A DNA stretch of 64,000 nt, from assembly GCA_038852315.1 (NCBI GenBank), contig JAWCKF010000004.1, forward strand, positions 1-64,000, read 5' to 3'. The stretch comes from COMBO-56-21 sp038852315. Lineage in GTDB: Archaea > Thermoplasmatota > Thermoplasmata > UBA10834. Below the pieces are notes generated by a model. It searched no databases. It saw only the letters and a program-made list of their open reading frames with translations, and was not told the origin of the DNA. The position numbers and the translations under genes were made by a program. Shown here one piece after another: positions 27,515-34,834 of this stretch (positions are counted from its first letter, which is position 1; each line of letters begins with the position of its first letter).

Positions 27515-28441
27515 ATGGCCTCGATGCTCCTCACGTTCTCCAGGCCCACAAACGACCAGGTCATGCGCGCCAAGCTCTTCGGCGTGGGCAGCGCGGGCTG
27601 CAGCATCATAGAGAACTCCCGGTTTCCAACTGTGGCCTTCAGCACGTCCATCGATGATCTGGGTAAGTCGCATGCACAGAGGAAGGTGCTCGTGGGTCCT
27701 GACCGCCTAGTGGGCGTGGCGCACGTACGTCACGGCATCATCAAACACCTGACCTCGGTGGTCGGGCACGAGCTCCTGGACATCTTCAACAACACAGACC
27801 TGGCCTTTCTGATGTGTGGCCTGGGAGGCCTGACGGGCAGCCTCGGGTCTCAGGTGCTAGCAGAGGTTTGTCGAGCGAAAGGCATACCTTGCATCGTCGT
27901 CGCAGCCACCCCTTTCTCCGTTGAGAGCATCCGTCGTCGGGAGACGGCCTCAAGGGCCATCGAGAACCTGCTGAAGGCATCGATGCTGTGCCTCGTGTTC
28001 GACAACGACAAGCTCTCATCGCTGGCCCCGAACATGCCGCTGTCCAGGGTCTTTGCGGTCATGAACAGCATCATGATGAGACCTGTGCTTGATGTCATCT
28101 CATCGCTTCCCCGTTCCGAGCTGCCCTCCCTGAAGCAGGTGCTGGGCGATTCTAGCTATGCGAGGTTCGGCCTGGGCCTGGGAAGAGGTGACGAACGTGT
28201 CGAGCGGGCGGTCATGGAGGCGATGGATTCCCCATGGTTCGATTTCCCCCTGTCAGAAGCAGAGGCGGCTCTGGTAGTGTACTCGTCTGCGGACCCGTGG
28301 GACAGGGAGGCTGAGAGGATTGTCGATCAGGTGAAAGCAAGGCTGCCAAACGCGCGCATCGCCTTCGGGTCGTATGCCGATACCACACTGAACGACAGGA
28401 TACGGGTGAGCGTGGTGGTTGCGAGAGCGAGGCGGACGTAG
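27515..28441 (+). CDS. Divergent FtsZ/tubulin superfamily protein
   Basis: This 308-residue protein keeps the FtsZ/CetZ plan but is strongly altered. T1 reads LFGVGSAGCSII, the tubulin signature loop (normally GGGTGTG) reads GLGGLTGSLGS at 102-112, and the guanine-contact NDKL is intact at 164-167. A C-terminal domain resembling GIGEA...AVEAAxxAxSSPLL follows (GLGLGRGDERVERAVMEAMD). At the T7 loop, where FtsZ has NVDFADV with catalytic aspartates, the protein reads RSELPSLKQV (around 200-209). GTP binding may persist, while hydrolysis on polymerisation is doubtful. GAAAGG precedes ATG 27515. The role (division, shape or regulation) is unknown. Confidence 0.78.
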   Translation: MASMLLTFSRPTNDQVMRAKLFGVGSAGCSIIENSRFPTVAFSTSIDDLGKSHAQRKVLVGPDRLVGVAHVRHGIIKHLTSVVGHELLDIFNNTDLAFLMCGLGGLTGSLGSQVLAEVCRAKGIPCIVVAATPFSVESIRRRETASRAIENLLKASMLCLVFDNDKLSSLAPNMPLSRVFAVMNSIMMRPVLDVISSLPRSELPSLKQVLGDSSYARFGLGLGRGDERVERAVMEAMDSPWFDFPLSEAEAALVVYSSADPWDREAERIVDQVKARLPNARIAFGSYADTTLNDRIRVSVVVARARRT

Positions 28442-28450
28442 AGCCGCAAA

Positions 28451-29245
28451 TCACTTCGGCTTGCCCGCGAGGAGCTCAAGCGCCTCCTCCTCGAGGAAGT
28501 GCAGCCTTCCAGGCACGACCAGCGTGTGCAGCGGCGCTCCGTAGTCCTCGTCGATTAGCTTCTCCAGCGGTCCAGCCCTGGCAAGGCAGTCGGGCGAGCC
28601 GGCACGGGCTACCACACATACAAGGGTCGTCGGCAGCAGGACCTTTCTGCCGACGCGGCGCTCCATCTCCAAGAGTTCTCGAAGGCCCTCGTTCGCCGTC
28701 ATGTAGGCCTTTCTGTCGGCATCGATGTCCAGGAGGACAAGCGTGTGCAATCCCCGGGAGAGGTTCTCGGCGATGACGTCGTACGGGCTGGTGGGGGCGT
28801 ATCCTGGGCGGGGGAACGGCACAGTCGTCGCCCTTCCGAACTTGTAATGCTGCAGCCCCAGCACGCCGGGGACAGCTGTGAGCGCCGACGAACCATGAAT
28901 GATGTGGGTCGGTATCCCACTTCGCACACATCTCAACCTTAGGTCCACGTGAGTCGTGGCGGTCATGGGGTCGCCCGCCACCAACAGCACGCATTTCCGG
29001 CTCCTGCAGGCTTCCAAGATGACCTTGCCGTCCTCGACGGAGGTCCTGTCCAGAAGCACGAAGGTCTTTCCGGCGCGCTCTGCTAGTCTCTCGAGGGCGC
29101 CGGCGACCAGGGTCGAGGTGTAAGCCTCTGCGAACACCACATCAGCCCTCTCGACCGCCTCGAGCCCACGTAGGGAGATGCCGAAGTCGTCGTGCAATCC
29201 GAGGCCGACGAAGGTTAGCGACCCCTTCTCGGGCTGTTCAGGCAT
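28451..29245 (-). CDS. dphB: Diphthine synthase
   Basis: This 264-residue SAM-dependent methyltransferase of the tetrapyrrole-methylase fold trimethylates the aminocarboxypropyl-histidine of elongation factor 2 in diphthamide synthesis. The family pattern is clear: TFVGLGLHDDFGISLRGLEA near the N-terminus, AEAYTS, AGDPMTATTHVDL (methylase motif), IIHGSSALTAVPGVLGLQHYKFGR and FPRPGYAPTSPYD. Length matches archaeal DphB. It is convergent with the FtsZ-like gene, ten bases away, and divergent from trm5. Confidence 0.95.
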   Translation of the reverse strand: MPEQPEKGSLTFVGLGLHDDFGISLRGLEAVERADVVFAEAYTSTLVAGALERLAERAGKTFVLLDRTSVEDGKVILEACRSRKCVLLVAGDPMTATTHVDLRLRCVRSGIPTHIIHGSSALTAVPGVLGLQHYKFGRATTVPFPRPGYAPTSPYDVIAENLSRGLHTLVLLDIDADRKAYMTANEGLRELLEMERRVGRKVLLPTTLVCVVARAGSPDCLARAGPLEKLIDEDYGAPLHTLVVPGRLHFLEEEALELLAGKPK

Positions 29246-29338
29246 GACTCACTGAATGGCCAAGACTGTAGATTAGCCTTGTCAGGCACTCCATCGCTCC
29301 GATTCGGTTATCTCGGAGTAATGAGATTTCCCAGCAGA

Positions 29339-30343
29339 ATGGACTCGCTCTGTGTCGTCGTACCAAAGAAGAAGGCAGAGCCGATAAGGCGGAAACTGCT
29401 CGAGAAGGGCATACTGAGGCGGGACCTTCAAATCAGGTCGGACGCGAAGAACGTGTACCTCCCCGTGACCCAGAGGGTTGATCTGGGCTATCCGGTGGAG
29501 ACAGCGTCATTCAAGGAGATTGAGGGTAGGGTCACGGATTACAGGGCCCTTGTCGACATCCCCGACGGGCTTAGGCCACTGCTGCCCTCATCGTTCGACG
29601 TGTTGGGCTCGATAGCCATCGTGAAGATGGCCGACGAGGTGGTCCCCTACGCGAAAGAGGTGGGCAGGGCTATCATGGCCGCTCAGAAGAGCATAAGAAC
29701 CGTCTGCGTGGACTCCGGTGTGTCTGACCGGTTCCGGACGAGGAAAGTCAAGGTCGTTGCTGGTGAGAAAACCACGCAGACGATGCACCGGGAGTACGGC
29801 CTGGTCTTCAAGGTGGACGTGGCAAAAGCCTTCTTCTCGCCCAGGCTCGCCACAGAGCGGGACATCGTCGCCAAGCAGGTGAGGCCGGGCGAGGTGGTGA
29901 TAGACATGTTCGCGGGCGTAGGGCCGTTCTCCATCATGATAGCCAAGACCCGCTCTCCGAAGGTCGTCTATGCGATAGACATCAATCCTGACGCAGTCGA
30001 ATCGATGAAGGAGAACATATCGTTGAACAAGGTAACCACCGTCGTGCCAGTCCTCGGCGACGCGCGGGAGATCCTTCCCGGGCTTGAGAAGGCCGACAGG
30101 ATCATCATGAACCTGCCACACAACGCGGGCGAGTACATCGCTGACGCCATCAGGGCGCTGAAGCCAGGGGGCTTCGTCCACTACTACGAGATAATGGAGG
30201 ATGCGGTCGTGGAGCGTCGGCTGGGGGAGCTCGCGGACACCGCCGTCAGGGAGGGTAGGGTCCTCAAAGTCCTTGCGCGGCGCCGTGTCAAGAGCTACTC
30301 CCCGACGCTGACCTTCTACGCTTTCGATTTCCAGTTACTCTAG
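29339..30343 (+). CDS. trm5: tRNA (guanine37-N1)-methyltransferase Trm5
   Basis: This archaeal/eukaryotic Trm5 enzyme methylates G37 beside the anticodon and so guards the reading frame. The N-terminal D1/D2 recognition parts precede the SAM domain: VIDMFAGVGPFSIMIAK (motif I), AIDINPDAVESMKENISLN and IIMNLPHNAGEYI, the NLP motif of Trm5. TATA-like GGTTATCT at 29306-29313 gives a leaderless ATG 29339, beginning MDSLCVVVPKKKAEPIRR. Earlier in-frame starts (29279, 29321) lie before the expected transcription start. Length is 334 residues. Confidence 0.94.
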   Translation: MDSLCVVVPKKKAEPIRRKLLEKGILRRDLQIRSDAKNVYLPVTQRVDLGYPVETASFKEIEGRVTDYRALVDIPDGLRPLLPSSFDVLGSIAIVKMADEVVPYAKEVGRAIMAAQKSIRTVCVDSGVSDRFRTRKVKVVAGEKTTQTMHREYGLVFKVDVAKAFFSPRLATERDIVAKQVRPGEVVIDMFAGVGPFSIMIAKTRSPKVVYAIDINPDAVESMKENISLNKVTTVVPVLGDAREILPGLEKADRIIMNLPHNAGEYIADAIRALKPGGFVHYYEIMEDAVVERRLGELADTAVREGRVLKVLARRRVKSYSPTLTFYAFDFQLL

Positions 30344-30365
30344 CTGCTTTGGCGGCAGGCAGGGC

Positions 30366-30845
30366 TCACTTCAATGGCTCGAGAGTGATGCCTCTCTGCC
30401 CCTGATAGTTCCCGGAGCGGTTGCCGTAGCCCTTCTCCGATGGTGTGCGAAGGGGGATGAAGACGACTTGGGCGAAGCTCTCCCCCACCCGGACCTCGAC
30501 GGGCTCCTGCGAAGCATTGAGAGCAGAAAAGGTCAAGTTTCCTACGAATCCAGCATCTATTATTCCGAAAGAGGACACTATGCCCTTGCGGGCCCACGAG
30601 GTCCTGATCCATATCTGCCCCGCGAGGTCGTGGGGCATCGAGATGACCTCCTTGGTGCCTATGAGGAACCTTGTGCCGCCTCCCACGACTGCCATGCCTG
30701 ACGACACCTTCTCACCCGTGGAGGGGATAAGGATGAGCCCTATCGTCACGTCGTACCCGTTGGGGGTGAGGTTGGCCTCCTCGAACCCCTCTATCTTGAG
30801 CGAACCATCGGACAGCCTGCTCAGTATGTCTGAATCGGATAGCAT
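30366..30845 (-). CDS. dCTP deaminase/dUTPase family protein
   Basis: This 159-residue trimeric nucleotide enzyme begins with the dCTP deaminase hallmark LSDSDI and contains IRTSWARKGIV (S83, R86), GIIDAGFVGNL (Asp97) and the late NYQGQRG loop. In dCTP deaminases a catalytic Glu lies in an LEFYN/LELVN motif about nine residues after the Asp; here the position is Ser107 (TFSALN). Loss of that Glu argues for dUTP or dCTP diphosphatase activity rather than deamination. This is inferred from the known mechanism. It is the last gene of an operon with the hypothetical gene and the M42 peptidase. Confidence 0.85.
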   Translation of the reverse strand: MLSDSDILSRLSDGSLKIEGFEEANLTPNGYDVTIGLILIPSTGEKVSSGMAVVGGGTRFLIGTKEVISMPHDLAGQIWIRTSWARKGIVSSFGIIDAGFVGNLTFSALNASQEPVEVRVGESFAQVVFIPLRTPSEKGYGNRSGNYQGQRGITLEPLK

Positions 30846-30863
30846 GTCCAGGCGGACCCCCGG

Positions 30864-31445
30864 TCAGCGTTTGCTCCCATTGCGCTTCCGTTTCGTTTGA
30901 GCCCTCGGTTCAGCAGCCCCCTCCAAGGCCAAGAGCCGCGCCCCTTCATGTACGAGAGCTTCCAGCCTCTTGAAGGCCCTCGGCCACTTCTCCTCGAGCT
31001 CGACCTTGAAGGCATCTGAGAGGGCCTCTGGGCCCTCCAGCTGTATCTTCCCGAACCCTCTCTCAGCAAGATGGACGTTCACCGCCTCCACCGACTGCGC
31101 TATCCTGTCCCACGTGATGAGCTGTCCTATCCCTTCGATTTCCTTCGCGAGAACGTCGACCCGCTCGGCCCCGAGCTTTGCCAGGAGGCGAGTATACAGG
31201 CCTGCGAGGTCGCCTGCCGCCTTCATCGCGGCCTTCCTGACTTTCTCCGTGTATCTGTCGAGCTCTTCGTCGTCCATCTGCGCCAGTTTCCTCGGCGAAG
31301 AGGCCATCGAGCGTCTCGCCTCGGAGACGAGTGCGGGCGCGAGCTCCGTCTCGATGCCCCTGATTATCACGATGCCGTGACGCGCGACGTCCGACCTCGC
31401 CTCCGTGAGGTCGCGATCGAGCGCTAGATCGAGCTGAGTGCTCAT
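30864..31445 (-). CDS. Helical protein of unknown function
   Basis: This 193-residue protein is mostly predicted helix, ending in a strongly basic tail (KRKRNGSKR). No known domain is recognised. A GGAGAG element precedes the ATG at 31445. It lies 11 bases after the M42 peptidase stop and 18 bases before the dCTP deaminase-like gene, so it is surely part of that operon. The basic tail could bind nucleic acid, but that is speculation. Confidence 0.75.
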   Translation of the reverse strand: MSTQLDLALDRDLTEARSDVARHGIVIIRGIETELAPALVSEARRSMASSPRKLAQMDDEELDRYTEKVRKAAMKAAGDLAGLYTRLLAKLGAERVDVLAKEIEGIGQLITWDRIAQSVEAVNVHLAERGFGKIQLEGPEALSDAFKVELEEKWPRAFKRLEALVHEGARLLALEGAAEPRAQTKRKRNGSKR

Positions 31446-31456
31446 CGCTCTCCCAC

Positions 31457-32578
31457 TCACAAAGCCGTCAGGGAGTCCACCGTCTTCCTGTCCAGCTTCC
31501 TTACCACCTCGACGACAAGCTTGATGGTGTTCTCGATGTCGGTTAGGGAACACATCCCCACATGGGAGTGGATGTGCCTGGTGGGCACGCCCAACACCAC
31601 GCTCGGGCAGCCCGCGTTCGATATGTGTATGACGCCGGCGTCCGTGCCGCCCCTTGCGATCTGCGACAGCTGGTAAGGTATCTTCTTCTCCTCGGCTGTC
31701 TTGATCACGAGCTCCACAAGCTGCTGGTTGGGTATCATTGAGGAATCGTAAGTCGTCACCGAAGGTCCGAGGCCCATCTTCGTGGGCGCCTCGTTCGGCT
31801 CTATACCCGGCACGTCACCTGCTATGTCGACCTCGAGCGTCAGGCAGACGTCGGGCTTGACGATGAACGCGGTCGTCCTGGCCCCCCTGAGCCCGACCTC
31901 CTCCTGTGTCGTCGCTGCCCCTATGACCGTGTTCGGATGGGCGATCTTCTTCTCGGCCAGCATCCGGACAGCTTCTGCGGCGATGAACGCACCTGTCCTG
32001 TCGTCGAACGCCTTGCCTATTGCTATGGTGTCCGAGCCCTTCTTCTTGCCGTCTTTGTAGACCGTCTTGGTCATGGTTGAGAACTGTGAGTCCGGCATGA
32101 CTGGGTTGCCTATCCTGACGCCCATGGCCTTCGCCTCGTCCTCGTTCGAAGCCCCGATGTCTATGAACATCTTCTCCTTGGTCACGACCTTCTCCCTCTC
32201 GCTGGGGGGCAGGAGGTGGGGCGGCTTCGCTGCGATTATCCCTGGTATAAGGCCCTTCTCCGTTTTCACCTTCACGCGCTGGCCCAACAGAACCTGGTCG
32301 AACCATCCTCCGAGTGGGTTGAATGTGAGGAACCCGTTCTTGTTTATGGATGAGACGATGAACCCGACTTCATCCACGTGGCCCGGCAGGAGCACGACGG
32401 GGCTGTCCGACTTGCCCTTCTTCCTGAACATGAGCGAGCCGAGCTTGTCGGTGTACACCTCGTCAGCGAACCGCTCCACGTATCCCTTGACTATCCTCGC
32501 CGGTTCTCTCTCGAAGCCGGACGGCCCGAAGCTGTTGACCAGCTCTTCCAAGAACTTGATCGATCGTTCGTCCATCAT
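31457..32578 (-). CDS. M42 family metallo-aminopeptidase
   Basis: This 373-residue dinuclear-metal aminopeptidase belongs to the tetrahedral TET/FrvX group. Ligand motifs are PGHVDEVGF (His), KAFDDRTGAF (bridging Asp), TQEEVGLRGA (catalytic and ligand Glu), LEVDIAGD (Asp) and HSHVG (final His). Such complexes trim peptides released by the proteasome. ATG 32578 is chosen from the N-terminal pattern DERSIKFLEELVNSFGPSGFE; upstream in-frame starts would add an unnatural extension. TATA-like sequence (TTATCTATGC on the minus strand) lies near 32611-32620. Confidence 0.92.
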   Translation of the reverse strand: MMDERSIKFLEELVNSFGPSGFEREPARIVKGYVERFADEVYTDKLGSLMFRKKGKSDSPVVLLPGHVDEVGFIVSSINKNGFLTFNPLGGWFDQVLLGQRVKVKTEKGLIPGIIAAKPPHLLPPSEREKVVTKEKMFIDIGASNEDEAKAMGVRIGNPVMPDSQFSTMTKTVYKDGKKKGSDTIAIGKAFDDRTGAFIAAEAVRMLAEKKIAHPNTVIGAATTQEEVGLRGARTTAFIVKPDVCLTLEVDIAGDVPGIEPNEAPTKMGLGPSVTTYDSSMIPNQQLVELVIKTAEEKKIPYQLSQIARGGTDAGVIHISNAGCPSVVLGVPTRHIHSHVGMCSLTDIENTIKLVVEVVRKLDRKTVDSLTAL

Positions 32579-32619
32579 CCAAAGCGCCCCGTTTCGAAGC
32601 AACACGTTGAGCATAGATA

Positions 32620-33189
32620 ATGGTTGCTGTGGGCCATCGGACCGAGAGCGAGGAACAAGATTCAAGCTTCCGCGTTGTGATTACACCATGGGATGCGCTC
32701 TTGAGACCGTCTACGCACATTCTCGTCGGGGCCGCGGTCGGCGCGTTCGTGGGCTCGGCGACGGGCGCGAACCCCCTTGAGCTCCTCATCATCGGCGCAG
32801 CAGCTGCGATCATGCCGGACCTCGATGTCCTCACCAGGCTCGCCGGTAGGAGGCCGCACAGGTCAGCCATCCTGCACAGCCTGTTAGGAGCATCTGTCAT
32901 AACGCTCGGCTGGGCGGTCCTCTACTCCGTTGTCCGGCTCGACCCGACAAGCGCCTTCGAAACCGTCCCAGCCCTTCGGTCTGTCCTCGTGGTGTTCGTC
33001 GCTTCCTTTCTTCATCCCGCTGTTGACGCGCTCACTAGCGAGGGATGCGCTTTATGGTATCCTCTGTCAGCAAAACCCATCAGAGGACGGCTGAACAACA
33101 CTGACGCCCGCTCCAACCTCGCCATCTTACTCGCAGCCGTGTGTGTGACGCTCTTCGCGCTCATCGTCGAGATACACGAGCTGTTCTAG
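32620..33189 (+). CDS. DUF457/YdjM-like membrane metal-dependent hydrolase
   Basis: This polytopic membrane protein of the YdjM/DUF457 group has a metal-binding pattern: THILVGAAVGAFVGS near the start, AAIMPDLDVLTR, HRSAILHSLLG and FLHPAVDALTSEGCALWYPL. The His and Asp residues in these stretches are the family's putative metal ligands, and a hydrophobic helix precedes the C-terminus. The start is uncertain: ATG 32620 is the longest, but the conserved part begins near the TTG at 32701 (LRPSTHILVG) and a GTG at 32677 is also possible. The gene is divergent from the M42 operon. Function unproven. Confidence 0.8.
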   Translation: MVAVGHRTESEEQDSSFRVVITPWDALLRPSTHILVGAAVGAFVGSATGANPLELLIIGAAAAIMPDLDVLTRLAGRRPHRSAILHSLLGASVITLGWAVLYSVVRLDPTSAFETVPALRSVLVVFVASFLHPAVDALTSEGCALWYPLSAKPIRGRLNNTDARSNLAILLAAVCVTLFALIVEIHELF

Positions 33190-33207
33190 CTCACGTCCGA
33201 TGGGGAT

Positions 33208-33216
33208 AGGTATAAA
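33208..33216 (+). promoter_or_regulatory. TATA box of gcvH
   Basis: GGTATAAAT is a near-consensus archaeal TATA box about 45 nt before the ATG at 33257. The transcript would carry a short leader containing GAGGAGG about seven bases before the ATG, so this gene is probably led rather than leaderless. Confidence 0.65.
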
Positions 33217-33256
33217 TCCGGATAATCGATACTCGGCAGAGTGAGGAGGGCCAGCC

Positions 33257-33640
33257 ATGTCCGTAGTTCTGCCGGACCTCAGGTACACTAAGGACCACGA
33301 GTGGGTGAGAGTCGAAGGGAACTTGGCGCGAATCGGGATAACCGACCATGCGCAGACCGAGCTGACAGAAATCGTCTTCGTCGAGCTGCCGAGCCAGGGG
33401 AAGGAGGTCAAGGCAGGCGACGTCCTCGGGAACGTGGAGTCTGTGAAGACCGTCTCAGAGGTGTTCTCGCCAGTGTCGGGGACGGTCGTCGAATCCAACG
33501 GGAAGCTGGTCGACTCCCCCGAGCTTCTGAACAAGGACCCGTACGGCCAGGGCTGGATCGCCTTGCTGGAGATGAGCAACCCCTCTGAGCTGGATTCGCT
33601 CATGGACGCTGAAGCGTACAAGAGGCTCCTGGGCGAGTGA
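33257..33640 (+). CDS. gcvH: Glycine cleavage system H-like lipoyl protein
   Basis: This 127-residue lipoyl carrier contains the modified-lysine motif VESVKTVSEVFSPVSG, with the lysine at the hairpin turn, plus the family opening LRYTKDHEWVRVEG and IGITDHAQ. In the glycine cleavage complex it shuttles aminomethyl groups between GcvP, GcvT and Lpd. None of those partners, nor a lipoate ligase, lies in the window. The next two genes on the same strand encode a flavin reductase and a nitroreductase. H-like proteins also serve as lipoate carriers in other redox systems, so glycine cleavage is likely but not shown. Confidence 0.92.
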   Translation: MSVVLPDLRYTKDHEWVRVEGNLARIGITDHAQTELTEIVFVELPSQGKEVKAGDVLGNVESVKTVSEVFSPVSGTVVESNGKLVDSPELLNKDPYGQGWIALLEMSNPSELDSLMDAEAYKRLLGE

Positions 33641-33690
33641 GCGTCTAATGCTGATTCCGCCTTGTACCGTCAAGAGAGGAGGGCGTTGAG

Positions 33691-34206
33691 TTGGCTGTGA
33701 AGAACGTCATCTCGAGCGAGGAAGCTGAGGATGTGTTCTCGGGCTTCCCGGTGGTCCTCGCCACAGTCTCAGCGGAGAGGGACAACATCATCACGCTCGC
33801 AATGTGTCACGTGTTCTCCTTCCGGCCACCTTTGCTCGGCATAGGCGTGGCCCCGCGTCGCTACAGCTACGGCCTCCTCAAGGCGAGCAAGGACTTCGCG
33901 GTGAACATACCCTCAAAGGAGATGCTCAGGGCGGTCCAGATATGCGGGACCAGGTCGGGGAGGAGCACTGATAAGTTCGAGGCGGCCGGCCTGACGAGGG
34001 AGAAGGCCGACAGGATATCCGCACCCCTGATCGCTGAATGCCCTGTGAACATCGAGTGCGTGAAGGTCAAAGAGGTGGACGCGGGCGACCACACTTGGTT
34101 CATAGGTGAGATCGTCGCCGCTCGCGCCGCCCCATCATACGACAGGTACAGGGACATGTTGCTGTACTGGGGCGAGTACAGGACGATAGGGCAGCCTGTG
34201 AGGTAA
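33691..34206 (+). CDS. Flavin reductase-like FMN-binding split-barrel protein
   Basis: This 171-residue protein of the flavin reductase domain family starts with PVVLATVSAERDNIITLAMCHVFSFRPPLLGIGV, in which the strands and the hydrophobic FRPPLLG turn form the FMN-binding barrel. KDFAVNIPSKEML and CGTRSGRSTDKF follow. In archaea these act as flavoredoxins or ferric/flavin reductases. The start is TTG 33691, preceded by AGGAGGG at a good distance; GTG 33697 is an alternative. The nitroreductase begins four bases after its stop. Confidence 0.87.
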   Translation: MAVKNVISSEEAEDVFSGFPVVLATVSAERDNIITLAMCHVFSFRPPLLGIGVAPRRYSYGLLKASKDFAVNIPSKEMLRAVQICGTRSGRSTDKFEAAGLTREKADRISAPLIAECPVNIECVKVKEVDAGDHTWFIGEIVAARAAPSYDRYRDMLLYWGEYRTIGQPVR

Positions 34207-34210
34207 GGCT

Positions 34211-34714
34211 ATGGATGTCGTCGAAGCAATCAGATCGAGGAGGAGTATCAGGAGGTACTCGGAAAGGCAGATCCCGCCTGATGTCATGAGCGAGCTCCTG
34301 GAGTCGATGAGGCTCGCGCCATCGTCCAACAACAGGCAGGCATGGGCTGTCGTCGTCGTGACTGAGCCGAGGCTCAAGTCTGAGCTCGTGAACGCCTCCG
34401 GCAACCAGGCTTTCGTGGGAGAGTGCGGAGCCTACCTGGTGGGCGTGACGGATCCCGGGGCGTACTATTCCGCGGTCGACCTCACGATAGCCCTCGACCA
34501 CCTGTCGCTCCGGGCGGTCGAGCTGGGACTGGGCACGTGCTGGGTCGGCGACTTCGACCCAGAGAGAATAAAGGGCATGCTCGGGATACCGAAGGATCGT
34601 GAGGTCGCAGTCTGCATGACCCTTGGGTACCCTGCAGAATCGCCGAGAGCGCGCAGTCGGAAGCCTTTGAGCGAGCTCTTCCACAAGGACAGATGGGGCA
34701 CACCTTGGCGGTAG
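34211..34714 (+). CDS. Nitroreductase family FMN oxidoreductase
   Basis: This 167-residue protein has the opening of the nitroreductase family, DVVEAIRSRRSIRRYSERQI, followed by LAPSSNNRQAW (FMN contact), and LGLGTCWVGDFD and LGYPAE near the C-terminus. The fold binds FMN as a dimer and reduces nitro, quinone or flavin substrates with NAD(P)H or a reduced flavoprotein. It is four bases downstream of the flavin-reductase gene, suggesting a two-component redox unit. Substrate unknown. Confidence 0.9.
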   Translation: MDVVEAIRSRRSIRRYSERQIPPDVMSELLESMRLAPSSNNRQAWAVVVVTEPRLKSELVNASGNQAFVGECGAYLVGVTDPGAYYSAVDLTIALDHLSLRAVELGLGTCWVGDFDPERIKGMLGIPKDREVAVCMTLGYPAESPRARSRKPLSELFHKDRWGTPWR

Positions 34715-34763
34715 GCGGATGTGCCGCTGCGGTCCGCGCGGTGCGTCACAGTCCTGACTGGGA

Positions 34764-34773
34764 ATTTATAAAT
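34764..34773 (+). promoter_or_regulatory. Palindromic TATA element of the molybdopterin oxidoreductase gene
   Basis: ATTTATAAAT is a perfect palindrome and a consensus-like TATA box, flanked by GGG at 34760-34762 and CCC at 34775-34777. The predicted leader of about 40 nt contains complementary CCCC and CGAG blocks with matching CTCG and GGGG (about 34774-34799), so the mRNA 5' end could form a hairpin. Confidence 0.5.
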
Positions 34774-34834
34774 CCCCCGAGGCTCTTCTCGTGAGGGGGC
34801 AGCCCAGCAGCGGTCGGCCCCTGGGGGCATCAGC

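Noticed and set aside
33257..33640. A glycine cleavage operon
   Set aside because: Only the H protein is present; neighbouring genes encode flavin enzymes, not GcvT or GcvP.
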